Shown: in pieces, positions 1-8,752 of the stretch
How positions within the stretch are numbered: position 1 is the first letter of the stretch
Layout of the letters: the number at the start of each line of letters is the position of its first letter
Notes under the pieces: generated by a model
The model's input: the letters and a program-made list of their open reading frames with translations, nothing else
Told to the model about the DNA's origin: nothing
Database searches by the model: none
Assembly: GCF_003352165.1 (NCBI RefSeq)
Contig: NZ_CP029176.1
Coordinates: 930,001 to 994,000, forward strand
Length of the DNA stretch: 64,000 bases
Source: Acidibrevibacterium fodinaquatile
GTDB lineage: Bacteria; Pseudomonadota; Alphaproteobacteria; Acetobacterales; Acetobacteraceae
Direction: 5' to 3'
Translations under genes and position numbers: made by a program

Positions 1-1035
1 CGCCGTCGGCTCACGCCCACGCAGCAGGGCGCCGATATTTTCCGCCGTCGCCGTCACCATCGATTCGATCATGAACCCGGTTTTCGGCACACCCACCGGC
101 ACCGGCGTCGGCCCGGTTGGCGGAATCGCGACACAGACGCCAATGGCAAAAACATTGCGGAAATGCGGATTACGCTGATGCTCGTCGATCAGCACGAAGC
201 CGCGCGGATTGACCAGCTTTTCAACGCCGCGCAACGCCGCCACACCGCGGAACGCCGGCAGCATCATGGCATATTTATAGGGCAAATCGTGGGTCTTTTT
301 GAGGCTGCCATCTTCGGCCAATTCCTCGACATGCAAGATTTCCGCTTCCGCCGCGCTGAGTTTGGCGTTGGTGATCCATTTGATGTGCCGGTCGCGGAAT
401 TCGCTTTCCAAAAGCCCTTTGGTATCGCCGACCCCATCGAGCCCGAGATGACCGACATAAGGCTCGGCGGTGACATAGGTCATCGGCACCCGATCGCGGA
501 TCTTGCGTTTGCGGAGTTCGGTGTCGAGAATCAGCGCGAATTCATAGGCCGGGCCGTAGCAGGACGCCCCTTGCACCGCGCCGACCACGATCGGCCCGGG
601 GTTTTTGCAAAACGTCTCGAAGGCGGTATGCGCGCGCTCGGCGTGATCGACATGGCAGATCGATTGCGTGAACCCTTCGGGGCCGAAGCCGGGAATTTCA
701 TCGAAGGCGAGATCGGGGCCGGTCGCGATCACCAGATAATCGTAGGAGACGCTGCTGCCGTCCGCAAGCTCTATCCGGTTTGCCGCCGGATCGACGCGCT
801 TGGCACCCTGGTCGAGCAGGCGGATTTTTTTGCGTGCCATGACCGGCGCGAGGTCGATCTCGATGTCGCGCCGCCCGCGCCAGCCGACCGCGACCCAAGG
901 GTTGGAGGGCACGAAATGGTAATTCCGCCCCTGTCCGATCAGGGTAAGGCGGTCTTCCTTGCGCATCTGCGGCAGCAATTCAAAGGCCATCAAGGTCCCG
1001 CCGAGCCCAGCGCCCAGAACCACGATCTCCGCCAT
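1..1035 (-). CDS. sqr: Sulfide:quinone oxidoreductase (C-terminus beyond window)
   Basis: Membrane-associated flavoprotein that oxidises sulfide to sulfane sulfur and reduces quinone. The visible 345 residues begin with a Rossmann motif GAGLGG (about residues 8-13), followed by ATGPDL (about 105-109). The two redox cysteines expected in type I SQR are present: C127 in QSICH and C159 in ASCYGPAYE. The family motif PTPVPVGVPKTGFMIES lies near the edge. The third active-site cysteine of the family would sit in the part cut off by the left border. The gene diverges from an ArsR-type regulator, with about 95 bp between them, which fits persulfide-controlled expression. A flavocytochrome c sulfide dehydrogenase-like enzyme is the main alternative, but the SQR-specific cysteine context argues against it. 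Confidence 0.9.
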   Translation of the reverse strand, partial: MAEIVVLGAGLGGTLMAFELLPQMRKEDRLTLIGQGRNYHFVPSNPWVAVGWRGRRDIEIDLAPVMARKKIRLLDQGAKRVDPAANRIELADGSSVSYDYLVIATGPDLAFDEIPGFGPEGFTQSICHVDHAERAHTAFETFCKNPGPIVVGAVQGASCYGPAYEFALILDTELRKRKIRDRVPMTYVTAEPYVGHLGLDGVGDTKGLLESEFRDRHIKWITNAKLSAAEAEILHVEELAEDGSLKKTHDLPYKYAMMLPAFRGVAALRGVEKLVNPRGFVLIDEHQRNPHFRNVFAIGVCVAIPPTGPTPVPVGVPKTGFMIESMVTATAENIGALLRGREPTA

Positions 1036-1062
1036 GACGTTCCCCTTTTTCCAATCGATGAT

Positions 1063-1093
1063 TTGACAATATATTCGCATCATCGTATATACG
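1063..1093 (+). promoter_or_regulatory. Sigma70-like promoter and palindromic operator of sqrR
   Basis: TTGACA at 1063-1068, a 17-bp spacer and TATATA at 1086-1091 form an almost consensus promoter for the rightward sqrR-efflux operon. The -10 box is embedded in a perfect 10-bp palindrome CGTATATACG (1084-1093). ArsR-family repressors typically bind AT-rich palindromes over the -10, so autorepression by the adjacent regulator is a natural inference. The site lies in the shared 95-bp region and could also control the divergent sqr gene. Confidence 0.6.
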
Positions 1094-1130
1094 CAAGCAC
1101 GAAAATATATGGTGACGGAAAAAACACGCG

Positions 1131-1478
1131 ATGACGGCGAGCCTAGAAGCCATGCACCGGGCGGCGGACCAAGCGAGCGAGCTGTTGAAAGCCCTGGCGA
1201 GCCGCCATCGCCTGCTCATTCTCTGCCATCTCGCGGAAAGCAAATGTTCGGTCGGCGAGCTTGCGAGCGCGCTCGATCTTCGGGACTCGACGGTCTCGCA
1301 GCATCTCGCCCTGCTGCGCCGCGACGGTCTTGTCGCTGCCGAGCGTGACGGGCAGACGGTCTGGTACTCGCTCGCGAGCGGCCCGGCGCGCGACGTTCTC
1401 GACACCTTGTTTGCGATTTACTGTCCCCGTGACGTGGCGCGGAAGCCGCGCGCAAAGGCCCTGCAGACACGATATTGA
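1131..1478 (+). CDS. sqrR: ArsR/SmtB-family persulfide-responsive repressor (SqrR/BigR type)
   Basis: 115-residue winged-helix repressor. The recognition helix region is DSTVSQHLALLRRDGL (about 52-67), followed by a beta-wing (ERDGQTVWYSL). Cysteines at C32 (LLILCHL) and C98 (FAIYCP) match the pair that in SqrR/BigR forms a tetrasulfide with reactive sulfur species and releases DNA; C39 is extra. Metal-binding motifs of the ArsR or CadC type (CVC) are absent. It is divergent from a sulfide:quinone oxidoreductase and leads an operon with an RND efflux pair, so it likely derepresses sulfide detoxification and export. The ligand assignment is from family knowledge and the cysteine positions, not tested here. 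Confidence 0.8.
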   Translation: MTASLEAMHRAADQASELLKALASRHRLLILCHLAESKCSVGELASALDLRDSTVSQHLALLRRDGLVAAERDGQTVWYSLASGPARDVLDTLFAIYCPRDVARKPRAKALQTRY

Positions 1479-1514
1479 TCGGTTTCCTATTTTCGCAAAC
1501 CCGAAGGCACTCCC

Positions 1515-2504
1515 ATGCGCATCCCTTTCCTGCTCGCCATCGGACTTCCCGGGCTCATCACGCCGGCTCTGGCGGCAGAGAGCTTCACCGTTCAATCCAC
1601 CAACCTGACCGATGAGAAAGCGGTGTTCGCGACCGTCGAAAGCCGCGACGTGGTGCCGGCGAGGACGCGCATCGGCGGCACCATCGCGACGCTGACCGTG
1701 CGCGAGGGCGACGAAGTGCATGAGGGCCAGGTGATCGGCGTTGTCGCCGACCAGAAACTCGGCTTGCGCATCCAGGCGCTCGATGCCGAGATCAATGGTC
1801 TCAAATCCCAGCTCGCCCAGGCCAAGGTCGATCTCGGGCGCGCCCAGGCGCTCGCCAAAGGGGGTGCGGTATCACGCCAGACTCTCGATCAGGCGGCAAC
1901 CGCGGCGCAGGTCGCGGCAAGCTCGCTGAAGGCGCGTCAGGCCGAACGCGCGCTCGCCGAGCAGCAGCTCGACGAAGGGCAGATCCAGGCCCCGACCAGT
2001 GGCCGCGTGCTCGCGGTGCCGCTCACCATCGGCTCGGTGGTGATGCCGGGCGATGCCGTCGCGACCGTTGCCGCCAAGAATTATGTCTTGCGGCTGCGCG
2101 TGCCCGAGCGCGCCACCGGCTTTCTCAAGGCCGGTGAGACGGTGCGGGTCGATGGCCGCGATCTCGGCGCCGAGGGCGCGAAATTCGGCACCGTCACCCT
2201 GGTTTACCCGCGCATCGATGATGGCAACGTCGTCGCCGATGCCGATATCAAGGGGCTCGGCGATTATTTCGTCGGCCAGCGTATCGAGGTTTGGATCCCA
2301 GCCGGCGAACGCGATAGCTTCGTCATCCCGAGCCATCTGATCGAAACCCGTTTTGGCATCGATTACGTCCGTCGCCGCGCGTCCGATGGCACGATCGACG
2401 CCATTCCCATTCAGCGCGGGCGCGATTTTCCGACACCCGACATGCCTGATGGGATCGAGGTTCTTTCCGGCCTCAGCGCCGGAGATGTGCTGGTGAGACC
2501 ATGA
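1515..2504 (+). CDS. RND efflux periplasmic adaptor (HlyD/AcrA family)
   Basis: 329-residue membrane-fusion protein linking an inner-membrane RND pump to an outer-membrane channel. An N-terminal signal peptide (ending PALAAES, about residue 21) is followed by a lipoyl half-motif (REGDEVHEGQVIGVV), a coiled-coil hairpin (about 85-150, rich in Q/A/L), the second lipoyl half and beta-barrel domains. The last codon overlaps the permease start by 4 bp (ATGA), indicating translational coupling. It is shorter than AcrA (about 397), as is common for alphaproteobacterial adaptors of this subgroup. No outer-membrane TolC gene is adjacent. The substrate is unknown; the regulator suggests a sulfur-linked or electrophilic compound. 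Confidence 0.85.
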   Translation: MRIPFLLAIGLPGLITPALAAESFTVQSTNLTDEKAVFATVESRDVVPARTRIGGTIATLTVREGDEVHEGQVIGVVADQKLGLRIQALDAEINGLKSQLAQAKVDLGRAQALAKGGAVSRQTLDQAATAAQVAASSLKARQAERALAEQQLDEGQIQAPTSGRVLAVPLTIGSVVMPGDAVATVAAKNYVLRLRVPERATGFLKAGETVRVDGRDLGAEGAKFGTVTLVYPRIDDGNVVADADIKGLGDYFVGQRIEVWIPAGERDSFVIPSHLIETRFGIDYVRRRASDGTIDAIPIQRGRDFPTPDMPDGIEVLSGLSAGDVLVRP

Positions 2505-5500
2505 GTCTCGGTCTTTCCGGGCGGCTCGCGCAGGCGACGATCCGCTCGCCGCTGACCCCGCTCTTTCTTCTCGCGGCCCTTGCCGCCGGGCTGATCGCGC
2601 TGCTTACCATCCCGCGCGAGGAGGATCCGCAAATCCACGTGCCGATGGTCGATATCATGGTCACCGCCAACGGCCTGGCTGCCGCCGACGTCGTCGAATT
2701 GGTGACCAAGCCGCTCGAGACCATCGTCAAGGCGATCCCCGGGGTCGAGCATGTCTATAGCCAGAGTCTCGATGACCGCGCCGTGGTGACGGCACGCTTC
2801 GTCGTCGGCACGGGTGAGGATGACGCGGTGCTCAGGGTCAATGACAAGATCCGCGCCAATCTCGATCGGATTCCGATCGGCATTCCGCAGCCGATGATCG
2901 TCGGGCGCGGGATCAACGATGTCGGCATCGTCGTCTTGACGCTCTCGCCAACGCCGCAAGCCGCCGCGCGCTGGTCGCAAGCCGATCTGTCGCAGCTCGC
3001 GAGCAAGCTGCAATCAGAGCTGATCAAGGTCGATGATATCGGCCTCAGCTATATCGCCGGCAGCGATCCCGAGGAAATCCGCGTCGAGCCCGATCCCGAG
3101 AAACTCTCGCTTTATGGCGTGACCTTGCAGCAGCTTTTGGCAAAGGTGCGCGATGCCAACCGCTCGTTCGTCGCCGGGATGGTGCGCGAGGGTGGCCAAA
3201 TGAATACCGTGACCGCCGGGCAGACATTGTTTGGCGTCCCCGATATCGGCCTTCTGCTCATCACCACGCGCGACGGCCGCCCGGTCTATGTGCGCGATCT
3301 CGCGCGGATCGTGGTTGGCGGGGCAGTGGTCGAGAATCATGTTTTCAACCTCGCCCCAGTCGCGCATGAGGGCTGGCGCGAGACGCCGGCGGTCAGTCTC
3401 GCGCTCGCCAAGCGCTCCGGCGCCAATGCCGTTGTCGTCGCAAACGCCATCGTCGCGCGCGTCAAATCCCTCGAAGGACAACTCATCCCATCCGACATCA
3501 AGGTCGAGGTGACACGCAATTACGGCGACACCGCGAATGAAAAGGCCAATGAGCTTTTGTTTCATCTTGGTCTTGCGACGGTTTCGATCGTGGTCCTCAT
3601 CGCCTTCGCGATCGGCTGGCGCGAAGGGGTGGTGACGCTCGTCGTCATTCCGACGACGATTTTGCTCACCTTGTTCGCCGCCGAGATGATGGGCTACACG
3701 ATCAACCGCGTCTCACTGTTCGCGCTGATTTTCTCGATCGGCATTCTCGTCGATGATGCCATCGTCGTGGTCGAAAACATTGCTCGCCATTGGGCGATGG
3801 ACGATGGCCGGCCACGCATCCAGGCGGCGATCGAAGGCGTCGCCGAGGTTGGCAACCCGACCGTCGTCGCGACCTTGACGGTGATCACCGCCTTGTTGCC
3901 GATGCTGTTCGTCTCTGGCCTGATGGGGCCCTACATGGCGCCGATCCCGGCCAATGCGTCGGCGGCGATGCTGTTCTCCTTCTTCATCGCCATGGTGATC
4001 GCGCCGTGGCTGATGCTCAAGCTGTCGCCGGAGCGCAAAGGGCGGAAGGCCACGGGCCATGAGACCCACGGGCATGAAACCCACGCGCATGGCCAGGACC
4101 GGCTCGGCAGACTCTATCGCCGCGTTGCCGGGCCGCTGATCCGCTCGCGCCGGCTTTCACTCGTCTTTCTGGTGCTGGTCGGCGTCGCGACGCTCGCGGT
4201 CTGCGTTCTCTTTTACACCGAGAACGTGACGGTGAAACTTTTGCCGTTCGACAATAAATCCGAGCTTTCGGTGCTGCTCGATCTTCCCGCCGGCGCGAGC
4301 CTCGAAGAAACCGAACAACGCCTGTCCGCCGCCGCCCGCATTGTCGAAACCTTGCCCGAGGTGCGATCGATCCAGCTCTACGCCGGAACGCCGGAGCCAT
4401 TCGATTTCAATGGTCTTGTGCGCCACTATTATGCGCGTGAGACCCCGTGGCTCGGTGATTTGCACATCGTTCTCGCGCCGAAAGCCGACCGCAAGCGGCC
4501 GAGCCACACCATCGCGCTCGATCTGCGGCGCCGGCTCGCGCAATTAGCGTTGCCGCCAGGGGCGGTCTTGAAAGTGGTGGAAATGCCGCCCGGCCCACCG
4601 GTGCTTGCGACCCTGCTCGCCGAAATTTACGGCCCCGACGCCGCGACGCGTCGCGATGTTGCCGAAGAGGTCAAAAAGATCTTCAAATCGGTGCCGTTCG
4701 TCGTCGACGTCGATGATTCCTACGGCCATCGCGCGCCGCGCCTGCACATCGCCATCAATCAGCCGGAAATCGATTATTTCCACGTCAACCAGAGCGATGT
4801 CTACGATACCATTCAAGCATTGTTTGGTGGTCTGCCGGTGGGCTATTCCTATCGCGGCGCCGAGCGTTTGCCGATCGAGATCGCGATCGGGCTTCCCAAA
4901 CGCGACTTGAGTTGGAATGAACGGTTGGCCGCAACGCCAGTGCCCGCCAACACCCTGCCTGGCGCGCGCGGCGTCGTCGAACTCGGCCAATTGGTGAGCG
5001 TGACGCGCGAGCGCGGCTCGCGAACGATTTTCCGCCGCGACGGGCACGCCGCCGATATGGTGACCGGCGAACTCGCCGGCAGTTTCGAGGCGCCGATCTA
5101 CGGCATGCTCGCGGTCGATAAGCTGATCGCGGCGCATGATTGGGGAAAAATTCCGAAACCGACCGTGAGCTTTCGCGGCCAGCCGGAAAACGAGGCAACG
5201 CCGACCCTGCTTTGGGATGGTGAGTGGGAGATCACCTATGTCACGTTCCGTGACATGGGGGCTGCTTTCATGGTCGCGATCCTCGGGATCTACATCCTCG
5301 TCGTCGCGCAGTTCCAGAGTTTCAAGATACCGCTGATGATCCTAACGCCGATCCCGCTGACCTTGATCGGCATCATGCTCGGCCACTGGCTGCTGGCCGC
5401 GCCCTTCACCGCGACCTCGATGATCGGCTTCATCGCGCTCGCCGGCATCATCGTGCGCAATTCCATCCTGCTCGTCGATTTCATTCGCCATGGCCGCGGC

Positions 5501-5725
5501 GAAAAGCCGCTGCACGAGGTCTTGGTCGATGCCGGCGCCATCCGCTTCAAGCCGATCCTGCTGACTGCGCTTTCGGCGATGATCGGCGCTGCGACCATCC
5601 TCCCCGACCCGATCTTCCAAGGCCTTGCGATCTCGCTCTTGTTCGGCCTCGCCTCCTCGACGCTCCTGACCGTCCTCGTGATTCCGGCGATCTATGTCGT
5701 GCTGCGCGATCCGCTCGGGCGGTAA
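2501..5725 (+). CDS. RND efflux permease (AcrB/HAE-like)
   Basis: 1074-residue proton-driven exporter with two repeats of six membrane helices and large periplasmic loops. The TM4 proton-relay aspartates are seen in FSIGILVDDAIVVVEN (about residues 411-426). TM10-12 include ILVVAQFQSFKIPLMIL and GIIVRNSILLVDFIRHG. A histidine-rich stretch GHETHGHETHAHG (about residues 515-528) lies in the cytoplasmic linker between the two halves, unusual for HAE pumps and suggestive of metal contact. It is encoded with its adaptor in the sqrR operon. The periplasmic porter domains resemble hydrophobe exporters more than CzcA metal pumps, so substrate class stays open. Confidence 0.85.
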   Translation: MSLGLSGRLAQATIRSPLTPLFLLAALAAGLIALLTIPREEDPQIHVPMVDIMVTANGLAAADVVELVTKPLETIVKAIPGVEHVYSQSLDDRAVVTARFVVGTGEDDAVLRVNDKIRANLDRIPIGIPQPMIVGRGINDVGIVVLTLSPTPQAAARWSQADLSQLASKLQSELIKVDDIGLSYIAGSDPEEIRVEPDPEKLSLYGVTLQQLLAKVRDANRSFVAGMVREGGQMNTVTAGQTLFGVPDIGLLLITTRDGRPVYVRDLARIVVGGAVVENHVFNLAPVAHEGWRETPAVSLALAKRSGANAVVVANAIVARVKSLEGQLIPSDIKVEVTRNYGDTANEKANELLFHLGLATVSIVVLIAFAIGWREGVVTLVVIPTTILLTLFAAEMMGYTINRVSLFALIFSIGILVDDAIVVVENIARHWAMDDGRPRIQAAIEGVAEVGNPTVVATLTVITALLPMLFVSGLMGPYMAPIPANASAAMLFSFFIAMVIAPWLMLKLSPERKGRKATGHETHGHETHAHGQDRLGRLYRRVAGPLIRSRRLSLVFLVLVGVATLAVCVLFYTENVTVKLLPFDNKSELSVLLDLPAGASLEETEQRLSAAARIVETLPEVRSIQLYAGTPEPFDFNGLVRHYYARETPWLGDLHIVLAPKADRKRPSHTIALDLRRRLAQLALPPGAVLKVVEMPPGPPVLATLLAEIYGPDAATRRDVAEEVKKIFKSVPFVVDVDDSYGHRAPRLHIAINQPEIDYFHVNQSDVYDTIQALFGGLPVGYSYRGAERLPIEIAIGLPKRDLSWNERLAATPVPANTLPGARGVVELGQLVSVTRERGSRTIFRRDGHAADMVTGELAGSFEAPIYGMLAVDKLIAAHDWGKIPKPTVSFRGQPENEATPTLLWDGEWEITYVTFRDMGAAFMVAILGIYILVVAQFQSFKIPLMILTPIPLTLIGIMLGHWLLAAPFTATSMIGFIALAGIIVRNSILLVDFIRHGRGEKPLHEVLVDAGAIRFKPILLTALSAMIGAATILPDPIFQGLAISLLFGLASSTLLTVLVIPAIYVVLRDPLGR

Positions 5726-5726
5726 A

Positions 5727-5769
5727 AGAAAGCCGTTCTTTTTTGAAAAAAAGAACCAAAAAACTTTTA
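5727..5769. repeat. AT-arm of composite intergenic repeat (copy 1)
   Basis: Hairpin with an 11-nt arm beginning GTTCTTTTTT, a 2-nt loop and its complement AAAAAAGAAC, followed by CAAAAAACTTTT. It fills the gap between the convergent RND permease and the metallohydrolase; the latter's TAA stop is at the edge of the repeat. The same module recurs at 16241, 25221, 32165 and 57711. It could serve as a weak bidirectional terminator. Confidence 0.8.
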
Positions 5770-6603
5770 TCTTGAGATGGCGGAGTCGAGGCGGGCTTCG
5801 CTGTCGGGATCGTGCGCGGGTAGATAAATGAAGGGGCGTGCCGCGGCGGCTGACGCCTCGGCGAAAGCGGCGATGGTGGCAAGGGTTTTGCGCGCCGAGC
5901 GCGGGTTGGGGCAAACGCCGTCGATGGCGCGCGCAGCCAGCGCCGCTTCGGTGTAGGAGGCATCGCCGGCGATCAGAAAGCGCTGCGCCGGTGTCGTCAC
6001 CAGAACCGAAACATGGCCCGAACTATGGCCCGGCGTCGGCACGATCATCACCGCGCCATCCGAGGTCAGCGCCATTGCGCGCGGGAAGGGCGCGGGCGGG
6101 TTGGCATCGAAGCGGATGAATTCGGGGCGGAAACCAGGGGGCAAATGGTCGAGAAAATAGCCGCGCACCTGCCCCGCCACCCCTTGCGCGAGTTGCCATT
6201 CGATGCGGCTGACGAGCGTGCGGAGCGGCGGCAGATGCGCAAGGCCGCCGGCGTGATCGGTGTGGAAATGCGTGAGCACGACCGCACGAAGATCGGACGG
6301 CGCAACGCCGAGGGTTCGAAGTTGGACATCGATTGCCTGCTCGTCCGCGATCGCGAAACGCACGGCAAGGCGGAAATAAGGGTGCCAGGGCGGGAAATAG
6401 CCGCGCGTCATCGCGCGCGGGCTCTCGCCGCTATCAACCAGGAACAGCCCTTCCGGATGCTCGATCAGAAAAGCGAGGATCGGCAACGCAGCACTCCAGC
6501 CGCGTTCGAGGAACGGGCGCAGGCGGCGGAACGGCGCGCGCCCGATGATCTGGCTTGGGCGCACGAAGACCGAGCCGGTGCGCAAAGCATGCACGCGGAT
6601 CAT
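5767..6603 (-). CDS. Metallo-beta-lactamase-fold hydrolase (AHL-lactonase-like)
   Basis: 278-residue MBL-fold enzyme. The zinc motif THFHTDHAGG (about residues 111-120) is followed by a downstream His in GHSSGH and the metal-bridging Asp in IAGDASY. The arrangement (HxHxDH, H, D, H) matches the AttM/AiiA-like group that includes N-acyl-homoserine lactonases, but many members hydrolyse other lactones or esters, so the substrate is not assigned. No signal peptide. Its ATG overlaps the rsmI stop (ATGA), so it is the distal gene of a two-gene unit. Confidence 0.75.
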   Translation of the reverse strand: MIRVHALRTGSVFVRPSQIIGRAPFRRLRPFLERGWSAALPILAFLIEHPEGLFLVDSGESPRAMTRGYFPPWHPYFRLAVRFAIADEQAIDVQLRTLGVAPSDLRAVVLTHFHTDHAGGLAHLPPLRTLVSRIEWQLAQGVAGQVRGYFLDHLPPGFRPEFIRFDANPPAPFPRAMALTSDGAVMIVPTPGHSSGHVSVLVTTPAQRFLIAGDASYTEAALAARAIDGVCPNPRSARKTLATIAAFAEASAAAARPFIYLPAHDPDSEARLDSAISR

Positions 6604-7508
6604 GCGGTGTCCTCCGCCTGCAAGGCGAGTGCCCGCGCATAGACCTCGCCGCGCGGCCGGCCGGTCAGCGCGCTCGCCCGCGCCACCGCCGCCTTGAGCG
6701 TGCCTTCCGCCAGGGCCGCCCGCAGAATCGTATCGAGGGCGGCGGCGTCGGATGGCGGCGCGTCCTCGGCCGGGGCGACGACGAGGGTGATTTCACCCCG
6801 TGCCGGGTGATCGGCGTAGTGGGCAGCAAGGGCGGGAAGGGGGCCGCGCCGCATTTCCTCGAAACGCTTGGTCAGTTCGCGCCCGACCGCAGCCGTGCGC
6901 GGGCCGAAAACGTCGGCGAGGTCGGCCAAGGTCGCGGCCAGGCGATGCGGCGCCTCATGCCAGATCAGCGTCGCCCGCAGCCCGGCATGTTCGGCGCTGC
7001 GCAAGGTCGCGAAGGCCCGTTTCCGAGCGGTTGCGCGGGGTGGCGGAAAGCCGAGGAAAAGAAAGGGCTGCGGCGGCAGGCCCGAGAGGGTGAGCGCGAG
7101 CAGCGCCGCATTCGCGCCGGGAATCGCCGCAACCGGCAGCCCCGCCGCGATCGCCGCGCGCACCAGCCGGTAGCCGGGATCGGAGACCAAGGGCGTGCCG
7201 GCATCCGAGACCAGGGCAATCCGCTCCCCCCGGCCGAGGCGTTCGAGCAATTCGGGGATGCGTGCCTCTTCGTTATGCTCGTGCAGCGGCGACAGCGGTC
7301 GATGGATCGCGAAGGCGCGGCAGAGCCCGGCGGTAACCCTGGTATCCTCGCATAAAATGAGGTCGGCGGCGCGCAAGACCGCAAGCGCGCGGGCACTGAT
7401 ATCGCCGAGGTTGCCGAGTGGCGTGGAAACCAGCACTAATCCCTCCGGCGCCGGGGATAAGGCCGGCGCGTTGTCGCGGGGAGATGGGTCGCATGCGGCT
7501 TCAGACAT
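6600..7508 (-). CDS. rsmI: 16S rRNA (cytidine(1402)-2'-O)-methyltransferase RsmI
   Basis: 302-residue tetrapyrrole-methylase-fold enzyme that methylates C1402 of 16S rRNA. Diagnostic segments: LVLVSTPLGNLGDIS (about 25-39), ILCEDTRVT, LVSDAGTPLVSDPGYRLV and IPGANAALLAL. The N-terminal 24 residues before LVLVST are poorly conserved and rich in Pro/Ala. The ATG at 7508 lies 16 bp inside the divergent lipoprotein gene starting at 7493, so either the two 5' ends overlap or rsmI starts slightly downstream at a GTG/TTG. In many proteobacteria rsmI is divergent from the penicillin-binding-protein activator gene, as here. Confidence 0.92.
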   Translation of the reverse strand: MSEAACDPSPRDNAPALSPAPEGLVLVSTPLGNLGDISARALAVLRAADLILCEDTRVTAGLCRAFAIHRPLSPLHEHNEEARIPELLERLGRGERIALVSDAGTPLVSDPGYRLVRAAIAAGLPVAAIPGANAALLALTLSGLPPQPFLFLGFPPPRATARKRAFATLRSAEHAGLRATLIWHEAPHRLAATLADLADVFGPRTAAVGRELTKRFEEMRRGPLPALAAHYADHPARGEITLVVAPAEDAPPSDAAALDTILRAALAEGTLKAAVARASALTGRPRGEVYARALALQAEDTA

Positions 7509-8752
7509 TCGCTCTCCTGATCAGCGGTCTGACGACCGCCGGCCTGGCCTTGGCGGGCTGCGCAGGTGGGGGATATTCCCCCGCCCTGGGTGGAGGCAAG
7601 CCCCAGGCGCTGGCGGGCGGTGCCGGCGGCGCGATCGGCGGGATCACCGGCGATGCCGGCAAGGTCGCCCTGTTGCTGCCGCTGAGCGGCGCCGATGCCG
7701 GGCTCGGCGGCGCGATGCGCGATGCCGCGGCCCTCGCACTGGCCCCGGCAGGCTCCCCCGAACTCGACGTCCGCGACACTGCCGGCGTTCCGGCGGACGC
7801 GGCGCGCGCGGCGGCGCAAGCGATCGCCGCCGGCGATGCCATGATCCTCGGTCCGCTCACCGCCGGCGAAACCCTCGCGGTCGCAACGCCGGCGCGTGCC
7901 GCCCGGGTGCCGGTGCTCGCTTTCACCTCTGATCCCAAGGCGGCGCAACCCGGTGTCTGGACGCTTGGCCTGACCCCGGAGGCGCAGGTGCGCCGCCTCG
8001 TCGCCGCCGCCCGCGCCGAGGGGCGGTCACGCTTCGTCGCCCTCTTGCCCGAGAGCGGCTATGGGCATCTCATGGCGCAGGCGCTGGAGCGGGCCTGCGC
8101 CGAGGCCGGTCTTGCGGCGCCGGGGATCCATTTCCACGGCACCAGCATGGCCTCGATGAACGCCCTGGTGCGCGAGGTCTCCGATTACGCCAATCGCCGC
8201 GGCCCGATCGAGAAACAGATCCGCGAGGCCCGCGCCAAGGGCGATCGCAAGACCGCAAACGACCTCGCAAAGCAGCCGATCCCGCCGCCGCCCTTCGATG
8301 CCGTGCTGCTCGCCGATACCGGGGAACAGCTCGCGGAACTCTCCTCCCTGCTGCCCTATTACGATGTCGATGCGCCCGCCGTTCGCCTGCTCGGCCCAGC
8401 CCTCTGGGCGCAGCCTTCGGCGCGCGCCGGGGCCGCTCTCAAGGGCGCCTGGTATGCCGCGCCCGATCCCGCCGCGCGCGCCGCCTTCGTTGCCGCGTAT
8501 AGCGCGAAATATGGCAACGCGCCGCCGCCGCTCGCCGATCTCGCCTACGACGCCGCTTCCCTCGCCCGGGTCGTCGCTCATGAGGGCGGGGCACGCGGCG
8601 GCGCGCTCACCGCCGGCTCGGGATTTGTCGGCGCGGACGGGCTTTTGGTCTTGCAACCCGATGGCCGGGTGCGCCGTGGCCTCGCCGTATTCAGCCTCGA
8701 TGGCAAGATCGTCGCACCGGCGCCGACCCATGTCGGCGAGGCTGGCAGCTGA
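7493..8752 (+). CDS. Penicillin-binding protein activator, LpoA-like lipoprotein
   Basis: 419-residue periplasmic lipoprotein. The signal peptide ends in lipobox LAGC (cysteine about residue 24). The rest resembles a type I periplasmic-binding fold (KVALLLPLSG...ILGPLTAGE), the fold of the LpoA C-terminal domain that stimulates PBP1A-type peptidoglycan synthases. I chose ATG 7493 because it immediately precedes the signal peptide and has a GGGAGA ribosome site. The divergent rsmI neighbour is the typical context. It lacks the TPR domain of E. coli LpoA, as is usual in alphaproteobacteria; activator function is inferred by family. Confidence 0.82.
   Translation: MRLQTFALLISGLTTAGLALAGCAGGGYSPALGGGKPQALAGGAGGAIGGITGDAGKVALLLPLSGADAGLGGAMRDAAALALAPAGSPELDVRDTAGVPADAARAAAQAIAAGDAMILGPLTAGETLAVATPARAARVPVLAFTSDPKAAQPGVWTLGLTPEAQVRRLVAAARAEGRSRFVALLPESGYGHLMAQALERACAEAGLAAPGIHFHGTSMASMNALVREVSDYANRRGPIEKQIREARAKGDRKTANDLAKQPIPPPPFDAVLLADTGEQLAELSSLLPYYDVDAPAVRLLGPALWAQPSARAGAALKGAWYAAPDPAARAAFVAAYSAKYGNAPPPLADLAYDAASLARVVAHEGGARGGALTAGSGFVGADGLLVLQPDGRVRRGLAVFSLDGKIVAPAPTHVGEAGS

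Noticed and set aside
6013-7355. Long open frames on the plus strand opposite the MBL gene and rsmI
   Set aside because: They mirror the real genes, have Arg/Ala-rich composition and no motifs; typical high-GC shadows.
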